A stretch of 64,000 bases of DNA from Jaminaea rosea (Eukaryota > Basidiomycota > Exobasidiomycetes > Microstromatales). A program made the position numbers and the translations under genes. Below the pieces are notes generated by a model. The model worked only from the letters and a program-made list of their open reading frames with translations. It was not told the origin of the DNA and made no database searches. Location of the stretch: assembly GCF_003144245.1 (NCBI RefSeq), contig NW_020289979.1:186001-250000 (forward strand), given 5' to 3'. Positions 10,101-22,614 of this stretch are shown piece by piece (position 1 is the first letter of the stretch; each line of letters opens with the position of its first letter).

Positions 10101-13100
10101 CTTGGCCATGTCTTGCTTGTAGGCGGCATTCGTCTTGAAGGCGCTGCTGCGAAGAAGGGAGGTGACGTCTTCCAAGCCTGTTACTGCTCGCGAGAAGTCG
10201 ACGTCATCCACTCTAGCCGCCTTTGTGCTCGCTTGCTGTTGCTTGACAAACGCAACGATAGCATCGTACAGCTCAGGCTCGTCGACAAAGTCCTGCGTAA
10301 AGCCTCTGACCCAGAGCTTGAGTACAGCAATGACCCCGTGCCTGACGCGATTTACAAAGTCCCACTCCACTGGCTCCAATGTCGCCCCCGCCGAAGCATC
10401 GATGAGGCTCCAGCTGGGAAAGCGGCTGGCGTTTGGACCAGAGGGAAGACCAGCGAACTCGCGCCCCGCATTGACTGCTGCGAGGAAGCGCTTGCGCAGG
10501 AAGTCGAAGAGTACGAGTGGGCTGCAGGTGCTGCGGAAAGTGGCCAGGAAGGCGGCGCGATAATTCTGCAGGTCGAGGGAAAGGCGAGAGACCTTGGTCT
10601 GCGCGTCCGTTGGGCCTGAAGCGTCGTCGTTGTTGCCGCTGAGGGAGATGGACAGATCCGTCACTCCGAGCACGAGCACGTCTACGAGGCGCTCGAGCGT
10701 TCCTGCCTTGACTTGCACTTGAGTCGGCAGTACCGTCTCAATGACAGAGCTCCGCTGCGATGCCGGCAAGCTGGATCGACGCGAGACCTGCGACAGTGGC
10801 CTTGTTGCTCGGCTGCCGAAGTCCTGCGAGAAGCGCTTGCTAGTCATAGGCGTCGAAGGAAGCGACATTGGTGGGTCATCGACACTCTTGAGGATCAGCT
10901 CGTTGCCGATGCGATGAATCGTCTCCTCTTCCGCTGTAGTGGAGAGACCGCGCGTGCTCCACTCTGATATGAGCCCGAAAGGCAGAGCGCCCGCTCTCGT
11001 ACCCGGCGAGCTCATAGCTGCCGCTTTGCTCCGCGACAGCGATTGAATTGAGGCTCTCATCAGCGGCGTGCCGCTGAGCGGAGACCTGACGTACTTGCTC
11101 CCCGCACCGCTTGGCCCTCGAATGGTAGCATCAAAGTCTCGCGTGACCAAGGATGAGCCCATGGCACGATGGTCGTCACTGGCTGCCGCTGCAACGATTT
11201 GGCGTCGATCGAGTAGGTCGAGGTTGGGTAAAGCCTCGGGGAAGACGAGGGGGAGGAGCGTCTTTGCGTTGAGGGAGGCAGGAAGGGGTGGACGCCAGTT
11301 ACGGTCGATGTTGCCCAGCGAACGTGGCTCGAGGCGCAGCGAGGCGTCGATGTACGATGAGATGCTCTTTGCTGCGGTCCCTGACTGGAAAGAGAGGTGC
11401 TGCAGCAATTGCTGAAACTCAACAATTGGACGAGCAACAAAGATGATCGCGTCTGGTGCTACGCGGGACCCTTTGAAGGATTGACCTGCCCATTTGGTGA
11501 CAGCCTCGTAGAGACGATCGGAACTCTGCGTCAGGGAGGCGATTGGGATGCGCTGCGGTTGTTCTTGCGTGGCGACCGCTGCGCGAATGTCGACCAGCGA
11601 GTCGCCCAAGAAAGGAATGCACTGCGGCTTACGCCCATCTTTGCTCTTTGGATTACGCGACGTGACGCTGCTCATCGAGACGGCGGGCTCGACTGGCAAG
11701 CTCCCGTCCTCATTCCACTGTAGCTTGGACAACTTCGGCGCCCATGAGCTAGCCAGGAGAGTGCGGTCCCCCTCAGCAACAAGGCGCCAGGTGTGCTCAA
11801 GGCGTGAGATGGCACGAGAGCAGAGAGCAGCCATAATTGCAGTCCAGGCTAGAACGTCGCCATAGCTGAGAGAGTAAGAGGCAATGGCGATCCAGTGGCG
11901 GAGTAGCGAAGCGCGATGACGGGCGTGCTGGGCGAGGGTTGCCGCATTGTTGCTGTTGCTGTTGCCGCTACTGTCGGAGCCCTCGAGAACCTGCTGGAGG
12001 ATCAGTGTCGTCAAGTAGTGCGGAGAGCTGCCGCTGAAGCTAAACAAGGCTGCATCTGCAGCAGAAGGCGAGGAGTCTCCGCTCGTCTTGCCCGCGAGAG
12101 CAGACATTGTTGGCTCAGGGATAGCGAGCGCTCTCAGCCGATCGGCATGGAAGATCTGAATTTGCGAGGCCACGTCCGCCGGCTCGAATGAGAGCAAATC
12201 TGAGGCCGAGAAGTGCCCTTGAGCGAGCGAAGCCAGCTTGGGTCGCGGCGGGTCTGGCGTGTGCTTTGACCAGTCATTGGGTACAGGGCGTGAGACGCCT
12301 GCAGGCAGGGAGGAAGAAGACGAGCGCTGCTCCTTGATGGCTGCTGCGACGTCCACGTTGAGGCCTTCGGTACTGCTGACGAGCTGCTCAAGCATCGACA
12401 TGGTTCGCGGGTCAATCGCATCGGCATATTTGGCGATGAGGACGTCGAAACACCAGCCTGCACGGCCTCGAACTGCGCTGTGTAGGGCTTCAACACCCTC
12501 TTCCTCTCCCGAGATCTGAAGGGCGGTGCTGACTTGAGTCGTCAGATACGAGACGAACTCTACGAGGCCATGTCCGTTAGAGAGCGCGGCAAAGAGGGTT
12601 GTATGGATCATCGTCGCTGTGTCCTGCGGATCGTCCTGAGCAAGGAGTTGGGTAGCATGAATGATCTCGTGCACAAGAGCTTCAAGGGTACCGCTGTGAA
12701 TGCGTTGTGCCCAATGCTCTGGACGTTCTCGAGAGGGTACGAGTACCGATTCTGGATGAGCGCCGGGCATGTGCCACGAAGAGGTAGTGGCCGGGGACGA
12801 CGTCGAAGTAGCAGTGACGCCAGTCGACAGAGCAGGTGGTGGACTGGGTAGCTGCTTCTTTGCCGGCGAGGCGTGAGCACTCCTCGGAGGTGCTGCTGCT
12901 GCCGCCAATCCACTCTGCCCGCCACTATTGGATGTCGCGTTGAGCAGATCCATTGTCCCCAGCCCGCTCTGCTTCAGCATATCAGCATCTATCCTTTGTC
13001 CGGCGTACGCCTGCGACAGTCCCGCACCGTCGCCTGCTCCACGAACCACAGTGCTTGGAAACAAGCCCTTGACGTCATCAGCAAGATTGTTTGGCGGCTT

Positions 13101-14504
13101 GTAGAAGACCAGGTTGTGGTCGCGTAGCAAGACCTTGTAAGGCTTCCAGCCCTTTGTGACATCCTTCTCTCGCTCCCTCGTCCCGATGCCGCCCAGCTGT
13201 GCGACCGAGAGCGAGAGGTTGGCGTTGCGGTTGAGAAGACCCTGATGAGTGCAGCCAGGGGGCAAAGGTGCCGATGAACCGATACCAGCGACCTCCTTGA
13301 GTGAGTCGGCAGAGGATGATGCTCTCTCACGATTGTAGCCCTGGTGTTGTTGCTGCTGTTGATGGATCGACGCGATGCTCCCACTGCTGCTACCACCTCT
13401 CAGCTTGTCCATAACGCTCGACGCTCCTGCTGCAACATTTGTGAGGCTGAACGAGCTTGCCAAGCTCGACCCCGTAGCCTTACGTTCTCTCCCGCCACCC
13501 TGCCCAGCACCAAAGAATCCGTCGGCCCCGACCATAGGCAGCTTCGAACCCTTGCGCTGATGGCCAACGTGAGCACCAGGAGGCGATGCGTACTCCGGAG
13601 TCGGACTCGTCCCGCGCTGGGGTGGCCACTGAGATGAAGCCGAGCTGAAGGGAATTTGCTCCGGCCTGGACCCGCTAGGAGAGATGGCTCTTGCCATCCC
13701 CGACCCGCTCGCCGAGGACTGTCGAGACTTGCTGAGCTCATTGGGCCCGATGGTCCCGATGTCTGATGGACGACCCCAGTGTTGCTGCTGATGCGGAACG
13801 CCGTGCTCACCCCATGTGCCGCCTGTGCGAGGGCTGGAGCTGTACACGGCGCTGCCACTTACGCCACCTGGTTGAGGTGAGGGGCTGCGGGGCCCCGGAC
13901 CGGCTGACGTAGCTCCGCCACTGGAAGAGCTCGAGAGGGCTGGGTGATTGAGATCCTCGACGCTGCGTGACATGCCGTTTGTTCCCAGTAGACTGGGCGA
14001 GGTCAACAGGCTGGCACCACTCCTCTCGTCTGGGATTGATTGTGGCAGCGTCGGCATGCGAGGAGGTAGCTCTGCATACTGCGAGCGAGGGCTGGCATAA
14101 TGCAGGTCGCTCTGGCTCTTGCTGTATGCACTCTGACCCCGCCCATAAACGCCAGCAGAACCGCCATATGGCTGCTGCTGCTGCTGTTGAGCGCCCATTC
14201 TGCTCGGGTTGGGCAACCTCGCCATCGACGTCTTGCGTTCGCGGGAGAAGAAGCTCTTCTTCGTCGGCGAAGTAGGTCCAAAGCCGAGTGAGGATTGATC
14301 TAGCTCGATCGAGGGTTTCGCCGTGACTTGCCTGAAGTCATTGGACGAAGATGATCGGCTAGCGTTGTTGGAGGTCGGCATGGGGTAAGCGCCTGGGTGT
14401 TGGAGAGAGATGGACGGCCGCGAGTACATGGCTGAGCCAGCGGCACCATCTTCTTGCAAGCTACCTAGCGATCCAAACGAGTTGGACGAGTTCAAATTCG
14501 GCAC

Positions 14505-14538
<34 letters not shown>

Positions 14539-14817
14539 CTAGAGCCTGTTATGCTGTTCTTTGCCTTGGAGAAGAAGAGATTGAGTGTCGACTGGCTTCG
14601 GCCCATTGGCTGTGAGCCGCTCGAGGCCGACGGTGAGGCTGCATAGCCAGATGGCTGGGGAGGCGGCATTGCCTCAGCAGATGAGCTCGAAGGTAGACGA
14701 GGATGGTACGGCTTGGGAGAAGTAGCGGGATATCGGCTGTCACTGTTCGGCTCGGTCAACGTCGACTGTGAAGGATTGAGGAGATGCCGTGATGAGCCGT
14801 GATGGCTTTGATAGAAG

Positions 14818-14853
<36 letters not shown>

Positions 14854-14969
14854 GTTTGTTGCTGCTGAGGAGGATGCGGCGACGAGTGCATCGGCGATGA
14901 CGAGGACGATGCCGCTCCATCGTAGCCCTCGACAAGGGGCTGGTCCCTCTTCTTTGCGCGACGAAGCAT
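7158..14969 (-). CDS. BEM2: Bem2-like Rho GTPase-activating protein with RasGEF-like and PH domains
   Basis: One continuous frame of 2603 residues (yeast Bem2 has about 2170). Residues 1-560 are disordered, with polyglutamine tracts near the start. A PH-like segment lies at about 570-640 (GWKPYKVLLRDHNLVFYKPP). A RasGEF catalytic-like region follows at about 910-1130 (LLSFEPADVASQIQIF; QCIPFLGDSLVDI) and a RasGEF_N-like helical block at about 1415-1580 (YRAAFLATFRS). A second PH domain is at about 2095-2180. The RhoGAP domain is at about 2200-2405, with the arginine finger in EVGIYRISGS and later LPEPVVPFSFYNP and LPHNIGLIFGTSLL. The tail is acidic. By family it switches off Rho GTPases during polarised growth, budding and wall-integrity signalling at the cortex. 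The RhoGAP should be active because its arginine is present. Whether the RasGEF-like part exchanges nucleotide is unknown. Confidence 0.9.
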
Positions 14970-15316
14970 GGCAGCGAGGCCAGGAGGTGTACACTATCAA
15001 GGCTGCAGCGCTAGATTGAGGTGAAGCTTGCCGCAGATGTCTCGTTGCCCAACAGAGGCTTTGAGCGTCTCGACTGTTCTGACGTCGCGCGACGTCAACG
15101 CTGAGCGGCGTCTGTGTCGCAACCTCGCGAGGCAAAGAGGGAGGATGAAGAGACACGCCTCGCCGATCTGATGAGATAACGACGACAGAGATCGAAGATA
15201 GCGAGATTGCTGTCGAGGTTGCGAGGTCGAGATGAGGCGTCAGCGCGCTTTCTCTGCCTTGCCCTGGGCGTCTTGGAGCGGCAAAGGACGTCGGTCGGTG
15301 GGTCCGGCCCTGATGA

Positions 15317-15355
<39 letters not shown>

Positions 15356-16112
15356 ACTCGCTCAATGTACAGGTGAGTTGCAAGCTGAGCCGCTGCTCGA
15401 TCCTTCGACCCGCAAGTAAGATGCGAAGGGAGCTGTTGGTATGGTCAGAAAGAGAAAGGGACGAAGGAGGCAAGGTTGTCTGCCCTGCTTGAGATTGGTA
15501 GGTACACTGGGATGAGCCAGGCTACACGAGTGGCCATTGGACTGAACACGCCCAAGCCCGCCTGCCCGTTTAACTTGGCGCCCACTCCGTCTCTCCCTGC
15601 CTGCAGCCACCAACGACGGCGTTGACCCGCCCCGCCGCCGCCGCGGCCCAAGAGCAGGCTCAAGGCTAAGGCGGCCCTCGCATCTCTCTCGTGAGCTCGT
15701 CTGTCTCGCGCCTCCTGCAGGCCGGACCACCTTGCCCCGTCCGTCCTTCCGTCCGTCCGCCCACTGCCCTTGCCATCGTGTTGGACTCACTTTGGGCAGC
15801 TTTGCGCCCACGGAAAAGAGCAAAAGGCAGACAGAGGGACGGCACTGAGCCAGAGGAGGGAGCGACGCGGGTTAGGCCAGGCTACGACGGGTGAGACGCT
15901 ACCACGCCTTCGAGAAGCCCATCATTAGCAAGTCAGAGCAAGGTGACGGCGACGACGGCAGCGAGGCAATTTTGCGACGCAACGTGACAGGACAGGACAG
16001 GATTATCAATGACAGAATGAAATACATGCAACACGACGCAGACGCTTGATCTGACCTCTCCGTATGAGAGAACCCCTTCTTGAAATCTCGCCGACGGTCG
16101 CGGCCAACCCGC
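14970..16112. other. Intergenic, BEM2 5' region and MLH1 3' region
   Basis: About 1.1 kb between the BEM2 start and the MLH1 stop. It holds the BEM2 promoter and leader, a (TTGC)n tract and several C/T-rich runs. The small frames here have no protein-like features. A non-coding upstream exon of BEM2 cannot be excluded. Confidence 0.4.
15317..15355. repeat. (TTGC)n tetranucleotide microsatellite
   Basis: About nine and a half perfect TTGC (GCTT) units in tandem, some 350 bp upstream of the BEM2 start codon and outside any credible coding frame. Confidence 0.95.
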
Positions 16113-18446
16113 TCAGCATCGCTCAAAGATGCGGTAGAGCTCATTGAGGCTAGCTAGCTGCACCAACGCGGCTGGAGGCTGCTGCTCAGCACCTCTCACG
16201 ACAGGCGGCTTGACGAGCTGTTTTGGCGGCAGGAAGCCTCCACGCTTCGCAGCAAAGTACGGGAACCATAGGTGTGCCACACGATCTTCAGCCGACGCCA
16301 TGGCGGTAGCAGATGCTTCCTCAGCACCATTATGTTGGGCTCCGGCTACCAAAGCTAGCGGGCCTAAGCGATGAGCTGCTCCTAACTCACGAGCAAAGCC
16401 ATCAAAGCAACCTTGCTCGTCGTCCCAGTCCACATTTAGTGCCAGCCGAACGAGCAGGGAGGGCAGGTTCTCGGCTGGCAGGGCGTCGCTCTGCCCTGGG
16501 ATAAGGCAAGGGATGGCGTGAATCGTTGCGCCTGCGACCTCCTCGCCATCTCCGGACGATCGGACGTCCAGCGAAAAGTACTCGCCCAGCATCTCACCGC
16601 GCTCAGCTAGATGGTCCGTAATCTTTCTCACCAACTCTGCCCTTCCCATCCCGCCAGTAAGCTCCTCTAATTCCCCCTCTCCCCGCGGTGCCTCTATCTC
16701 CACTCCCAATCTCACCAGCTCTTCCAGCCCAAGAGGTGGGTCAAGCCTCGTCCTCTTCACTGAGCCGAATTGCCTCAGGCAAAGCTGGTAGGCCGCCTCC
16801 TCTATGAAGTCGTCATGATTGGCGAGGTAGAGTTTAGTGCCGTGCTGAAAGAGGGAAAGGCCTCGATCTAGGTCGACCACACCTACGAAGGTGTGATTCT
16901 GGAGGATGTCCGTAAGAGCTCCGTGTCGTTGTTTGTGGATGGCGGAGCGCAGCGAAAGGACAGAGCTGAGGGTGCAAGGTGACTCGTCGACTCTGAAACG
17001 TGCCGAGGAGGTGGTTGCGACGGTAGTCTCGTTGCCCTCGTCACCGGCTTCTCCATCGACGCGGATCGGGTCTGACGAGGTAGCATCCTGGCGAACGTTC
17101 GGATTCTGCGAGAACATGCTGGGCAGCGTGCGAGTCTTTGCGTCAACTCGTACTTGATATTGGGGATTCTGAGAAGTAGCAGCAGGTGGGCGCATGGATG
17201 CTGCTCCCGATGGTCCCGCTTGCGCTGAGGTCGACGATGCACCAGGTTGCGTAGCACCAGGCAGGATGGACTGCGTGAATTGAAAGGTCCTAGTACTATT
17301 GGCGCCCGCGAGAGCGTCCTGCGCATAAGTGCAGACCGTCTCGACTATCTCGTCCTCATTAAGGAAATGAACCTCCCTCTTTGTCGGATGAACATTGACG
17401 TCCACCTTTGCCGGGTCGATCTCCAGGCTCAAGTAGATCCAAGGATGGCCACCCTTGGGCAGCATAGCCGAATAGAGCGTCTCAAAAGATCGCTTGAGGG
17501 CTGAGCAGTCGACGAGGCGGTGATTGATGAAGCACAGGAAGGTTGTACGCTTTGCAGACCAGTTGGCGCCACTGATGTACCCTGCGACTGTGAAGCCAAG
17601 CGGAGCGTTGCGTTTGGGTTCGAGGTGGACGAGCTCACGGGCCACCGAAGTGCCGTGTAAGAGGCGAATGGTGTCCATTGTTTGGGTGGCAGAGGAAGAG
17701 GGGGTGCTGAGATCTGTGGCATTTGAGCCTGACTTTTTGCACACGAATCCTACACCTCTTGACCCGTAGTGCAGTGCATACTTGGCTGCGATGTCTAGGG
17801 CTCGATTGTACTCCTCTGCCGCGCTCTTGAGGGCTCGGCGTCTCTGCGGGACATTGTAGAAGAGGTCTTCTGCGGTGAGGATGGTACCGTCGCTACCAGC
17901 GCATGGCTTAGGTTCTGAGGACTGGCCAGGCTTGGGGGGTGCAAGAGCGCCAGAGGTGTAGAAGGCTCTTTAGGAGACACACGGTCAGTCATGAGGACGT
18001 CTTATCTGTCACCCCTCTGCTCTCACTCACTTGTAGGCCAATGGATCTTGTTTCGTCTTTGTCACGACGGACATTGATGCCGATACGAAGCTGATGCTCG
18101 CGAGCGCCTCTCCTCTAAAGCCAAAGGTAGTCATCGCTGAGAGGTCATCGAAATCGCGCAGCTTCGACGTCGCGAAGCGTTCGCAGAGAAGGGGCAAGTC
18201 TCCCGGCCTAATGCCCGACCCATTGTCGCGAATCTGCAGCCATTTGAGGCCACCCTCTTTGAGGGTTATGTGGATAAGGGTCGCTCCTGCGTCGAGGCTG
18301 TTCTCAATGAGCTCCTTGAGGGCATTGGCTGGGCGGTGGATGATCTCGCCCGCGGCGATGCGGTTGACGACTGCTTCATCCAGGCGCAAGATAGGTCTGG
18401 CGGGGTGTGTGACCACATCTTCCCCTGACCCGTCATCGCCTCCCAT
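16113..18446 (-). CDS. MLH1: DNA mismatch-repair protein Mlh1
   Basis: Two exons, 18446-18031 and 17967-16113, joined across a 63-nt intron in phase 2, give 756 residues, the same as human MLH1. The GHKL ATPase motifs are intact: [42 protein letters not shown] and [13 protein letters not shown]. The transducer domain follows ([30 protein letters not shown]). The middle (about residues 330-460) is a variable linker. The protein ends LYRIFERC, the conserved C-terminal FERC of Mlh1 that contributes to the MutL-alpha endonuclease site. By family it pairs with Pms1 (and Mlh3) to nick the strand carrying a replication error after MutS recognition, in the nucleus. It is divergent from YAK1 across 633 bp. 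No missing key residue was seen. Confidence 0.97.
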
Positions 18447-18563
18447 CTTGACGATGTTTGCCTGTTACCTATCTGCCTCTCGTCGTGATGCAGGCGGTGG
18501 ATGGAAAGTCAAGATTTCTTGGATCTCAGGCGCTGCGCCATTTTGGCGCGTGGCTTGTGCGTC

Positions 18564-18595
18564 GTCTCTTGTCTCCGTCTCCGTCTCCGTCTCAG
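18564..18595. repeat. (GTCTCC)n short tandem repeat
   Basis: Three to four near-perfect GTCTCC units (with flanking GTCTC half-units) in the MLH1/YAK1 intergenic region, not coding. Confidence 0.8.
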
Positions 18596-18977
18596 ATGGA
18601 GCGCCAGCCACTGCCAGGCGCGAGGAGGCGTAAGGCGGGCGGGCGGCCAAGAACAGCTCGAGACGTGGGCGACGGAGCGGCGAGGCGTTGTGCGGGCGGG
18701 CGGGGCCAGAGGGAGAGACGAGACCGACGACGCCCTGTCGAGTAGGACTCAGTCGACAACGACGACCAAGACGAGAGAGTCGATAGAGGCATTGCGGCTG
18801 GCCATCTTACACACCTTTACCTTGGTATCCTCCCCACCAACCTTCCTCCTTCAACCCATTCTCATCCTCTTGATCGAGCGCGCGTCGCCTGCGTCGCCTC
18901 TCATCTGCAAAGCGACAGCCAGAGCTCGAGGAGATCAGCTCCTCGGCGGCGGTGGTGAGAGCATTACTTGAAGCGGC

Positions 18978-18999
18978 TCAGCAGCAGCAGCAGCAGCAG
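18978..18999. repeat. (CAG)7 in the presumed YAK1 leader
   Basis: About seven CAG units lie roughly 85 bp upstream of the YAK1 start codon. They are not in frame with a credible upstream coding exon and are probably in the 5' UTR. Confidence 0.7.
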
Positions 19000-19079
19000 C
19001 CTCTGCGATCTGGCATCGAGCCCATCTTCATCCTCTTTGATATCTTGGGTCGCTCTCGCTGCCACTGCGTATCGCTGCG

Positions 19080-22000
19080 ATGGCTTCTACGGGTAGCCAC
19101 CACCACGACAGCCAGCATATAACCAACATGGTTGGCGGAGGGGGAGGAGCCGGGAGTAGCGCACCAGATGCTGCTGCTGCAGGTGCCAGCAGGCAAGCAG
19201 GGTCGCCCAGCTACCACGCAGCATCCTATCATCACCGACAGCAACTGCGCTCACCCTTGGCTCCTGGGCCTTCGTCCACCAACGCAGGCGTGGGCTCATT
19301 AGGCTTCGATCACCTCTCAGCGACGCCCAATGCCTCCTCCTTTGGCTACGACCATCACCTCTCTGCAGGATCAGGAGCAGCTGGACCGTCCAAAGACTCG
19401 CTCGCCCGCTCCCTATCATTAGCCTACGGCTCGTCAGATACGATGCCGCATTCGACAGGGTACCAGCAACATCAGACGCTGTCCCCAGGCGCAGCACCGA
19501 GTCCATCATCGCATACGTCGCCCTACTCGCCCATGCATCCCAATCACTTCATGCCCAGCAACACACCGATGGCCTCATCCTCGTACATGGCTCAAGACGC
19601 GCCCTCGTCATCATCGCGAAACGCTGTACAAAGGGACAGCTTGCTCCCTACCGTCAACACCCACACCGGCGGCTATCAGTCGTACGCGTCTGGCCCGCGA
19701 TCTCCCATGAACCCTCACACCGGTGCGAGCGCATCACGGTCTCCGCGCACATCCATGGCGCTGGGAGCGCCCCCGTATCTTTCATACGAGAACAAAGATC
19801 ACGGTATGGGCTACGCAGCTGGTAGTGGGCAGCAGCAGGGATCGGGACGAGTGAGAGACTTCAGCGTCGAGATTGGCGACCTTGGTGCAGGAAGACTGAG
19901 CGGCGATTACGGTGGTCAGATGAGCGCAGGAACGCGGGACTCATTGCCATATTCGTACTCTTCGCAACCGCCGAGAGCACGGACGACATCGACGACTGGG
20001 CCAGCGTTTGGAGGCTCTACGGCTGGGCCGCCGCCGATGAGAAGACAAGTCTTGGATGGACAGCAGCAGCAGCAGCAACAGGTCAGCTCTGAGCTGTCGC
20101 GGCGAGCATCAACTAGCAGAGCGGTTCCGCCTGCCCCGCCAGTGATCAAGGAGCAAGGGCTGCGTAGAGTGAGGGACGTCAGTGACTTGCGACCAAAGCT
20201 GGACCCAGCTCAAGCCGCCCTCTCGAGAAGAGCGGACCCCTCAGGCGGCTTTGTCAGTCCACTCAAGGCGATGACGTCGTACCTTCACCACACCTACCAC
20301 CTCGTGAACCCTTCCTTCATCTATGAGCTCTCCTTCAATCCAAGAAGAGTGCTCACGAAGCCGAGCAAGCCCATGCATAATCACGGGCACGACAACGAGG
20401 ACAGCGACTACATACTCTACGTCAATGATTGGCTGGGCAGCGAGGAAGGTAATCGCTACCTGATTCTTGATATTCTTGGACAGGGAACGTTCGGGCAGGT
20501 GGTCAAGTGTCAGAACATGAGGACGCATGAGATTGTGGCAGTCAAGGTTATCAAGAATAAGCCGGCATACTACAAGCAGAGTATCATGGAGGTGACAATT
20601 CTCGAAAACGTAAGTGGGCGGATGCATGACGGGCTACCAGATAAGAGAACGCCGTTTGACCCGATCCTCCTTCTCGCGCCCGCAGCTCAACGCTAACTGG
20701 GATCCCGAAGACAAGCACCACATTCTGCGCCTGCGCGACACATTCATCCACGCGGAGCACCTCTGCCTCGTCTTCGAGCTTCTCTCGTCGAACCTGTACG
20801 AGCTCATCAAGCAGAACTCTTTCAAGGGTCTCAGCACTAGCCTCGTGCGGGTCTTCACCACGCAGCTCCTCGACTCGCTGACTGTCCTCAACGAAGCACG
20901 GCTAATTCACTGCGACCTCAAGCCGGAGAACATCCTGCTTCGCACCCTCCAAGAGCCCTCGATCAAGCTCGTCGACTTCGGCTCTGCCTGCCACGAGAAG
21001 CAGACCGTCTACACATATATCCAGTCGCGCTTCTATCGCTCGCCCGAGGTCCTGCTCGGCCTGCCCTACAACTCGGCGATCGACATGTGGTCCTTAGGCT
21101 GCATCGCTGTGGAGCTCTTCCTTGGCCTCCCTCTTTTCCCCGGCACATCAGAGTACAACCAAGTCTGCCGCATTGTCGAGATGCTTGGTCTGCCTCCAGC
21201 CTTCATGCTGGAGCAAGGCAAGCAGACTACTGACTTCTTCAACGTCTTCACCGACGAGTACGGCCGCAAGACCTACCGCCTCAAGTCTCGAGAGCAATAC
21301 ATGAAGGAGCATAACCCGAACGAAGTGCCGAGCAAGAAGTACTTTGTCGCCACGACGCTGCCAGAGATTGTGAAGACATACCCCCTCTCACGCAAGAGCG
21401 GCAAGCCAGCAGACGCGCAAAAGGAGATGGCGAATCGCGCTTCCTTTGTAGACTTCGTGAGTGGCCTACTCAACATGGATCCTCACGAGCGTTGGACTCC
21501 GCAGCAGGCGAAGTTGCATCCCTTCATTACGGGGGAGAAGTTCGTCAAGCCCTTCAAGCCGCCACGTCTATCCCCGCAGGTGGGCGTCAGTCGGTCAAAG
21601 AGCGACGCAGGAAATGCGAACAAGCATCAGTTCGGCGGCCTCCAGACCACTGCGAGCTCAAGTCGGCAGTCAGGTCCGAGAGCCTACCACGATGCAGCGG
21701 CGTATAATCAACACCTCGCACAACAGCAGGCTTACAACTCTGCGGCGGCACGGCAAGGTCAGGCAGCTATGGCTGTCAGCCACAATCCGTACGCAGCGCC
21801 CGGGACGACGGTGCAAGACCAAGCCAAAGCAGCCCATGCCGCTGCTGCGGCCAACGCGGCAGCTCAGGCCCAAGCCCAGGCACAAGCTCAACACGCTCAA
21901 GCTCACGCGGCAGCGCAAGCCCAGATCCAGGCGCAGCTGCAGGCTCAGCAGGCTGCCCAGGCTCATGCGGCTATGAGTGGATATGGTGGACCTCTACCTG

Positions 22001-22583
22001 GGCTGACGGGGAGCGCTGGTGCAGCGGCCGGGGCGAGGGGAGGCAGGCCGCGAAGCAATACGCAGAGCATCTCTGGCGCTACAGCAGCCGCAGCTATGGC
22101 TCAGGCTCAGGCGGCTGCCAACAAGGCCAACCTCGGCATCGGGTCCCCGCCAGGTCCCGGTGGCTTGATGACTGCATCCGCCATGTCCATGTCCCCTTCC
22201 GGCCGGGAAGAGTGGGAACGTCGTCAGGCATCCTCGTCTTCTCAGCAGTTTGACCTTCTCGAGGCAGGCGGAGGCGGAGCTGGAGGTCAATGGGGTCAGG
22301 GTGGAGGAAATCGATGGATGTCGCCCCCTCAGCAACAAGGCTCACGTTCCCCATACGCCTCGCCGCGTCAGACGTCATCAACACCTGCGAGGCAGTACCA
22401 CTCGCCAAGTGGGCAGCCTTCTTCCTCCTCGTCGGGTGGAGGCGCAGGCAGTGGCTTCTCAGTAGTCGTAGAGCCGCACCACCATCAGCAGCAAGGCAGC
22501 GGCGGCTCCACCGGGCACGGCGCATCCTCGCAGCTCCCCAATCCGCATGATGCTCCACGCGCACCTTCCTCCTCTCTCGCGCC

Positions 22584-22614
<31 letters not shown>

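Larger units (their letters stand above)
18447..19079. promoter_or_regulatory. Divergent MLH1/YAK1 promoter region
   Basis: This 633-bp region separates two divergent start codons. It carries a TTTGGCGC octamer (18542-18549) matching the E2F-type consensus TTTSSCGC about 100 bp from the MLH1 start, a hexanucleotide run (18564-18595) and a CAG run in the presumed YAK1 leader (18978-18999). Function of these sites is inferred only. Confidence 0.4.

Noticed and set aside
15317-15355. Regular tandem repeat resembling a CRISPR-like array
   Set aside because: The 4-bp units have no spacers and the genome is eukaryotic: a plain microsatellite.
15232-15894. Short frames in the BEM2/MLH1 spacer, including a CLLA repeat peptide
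   Set aside because: The repeat peptide is translation of the (TTGC)n microsatellite. The others are compositionally random.
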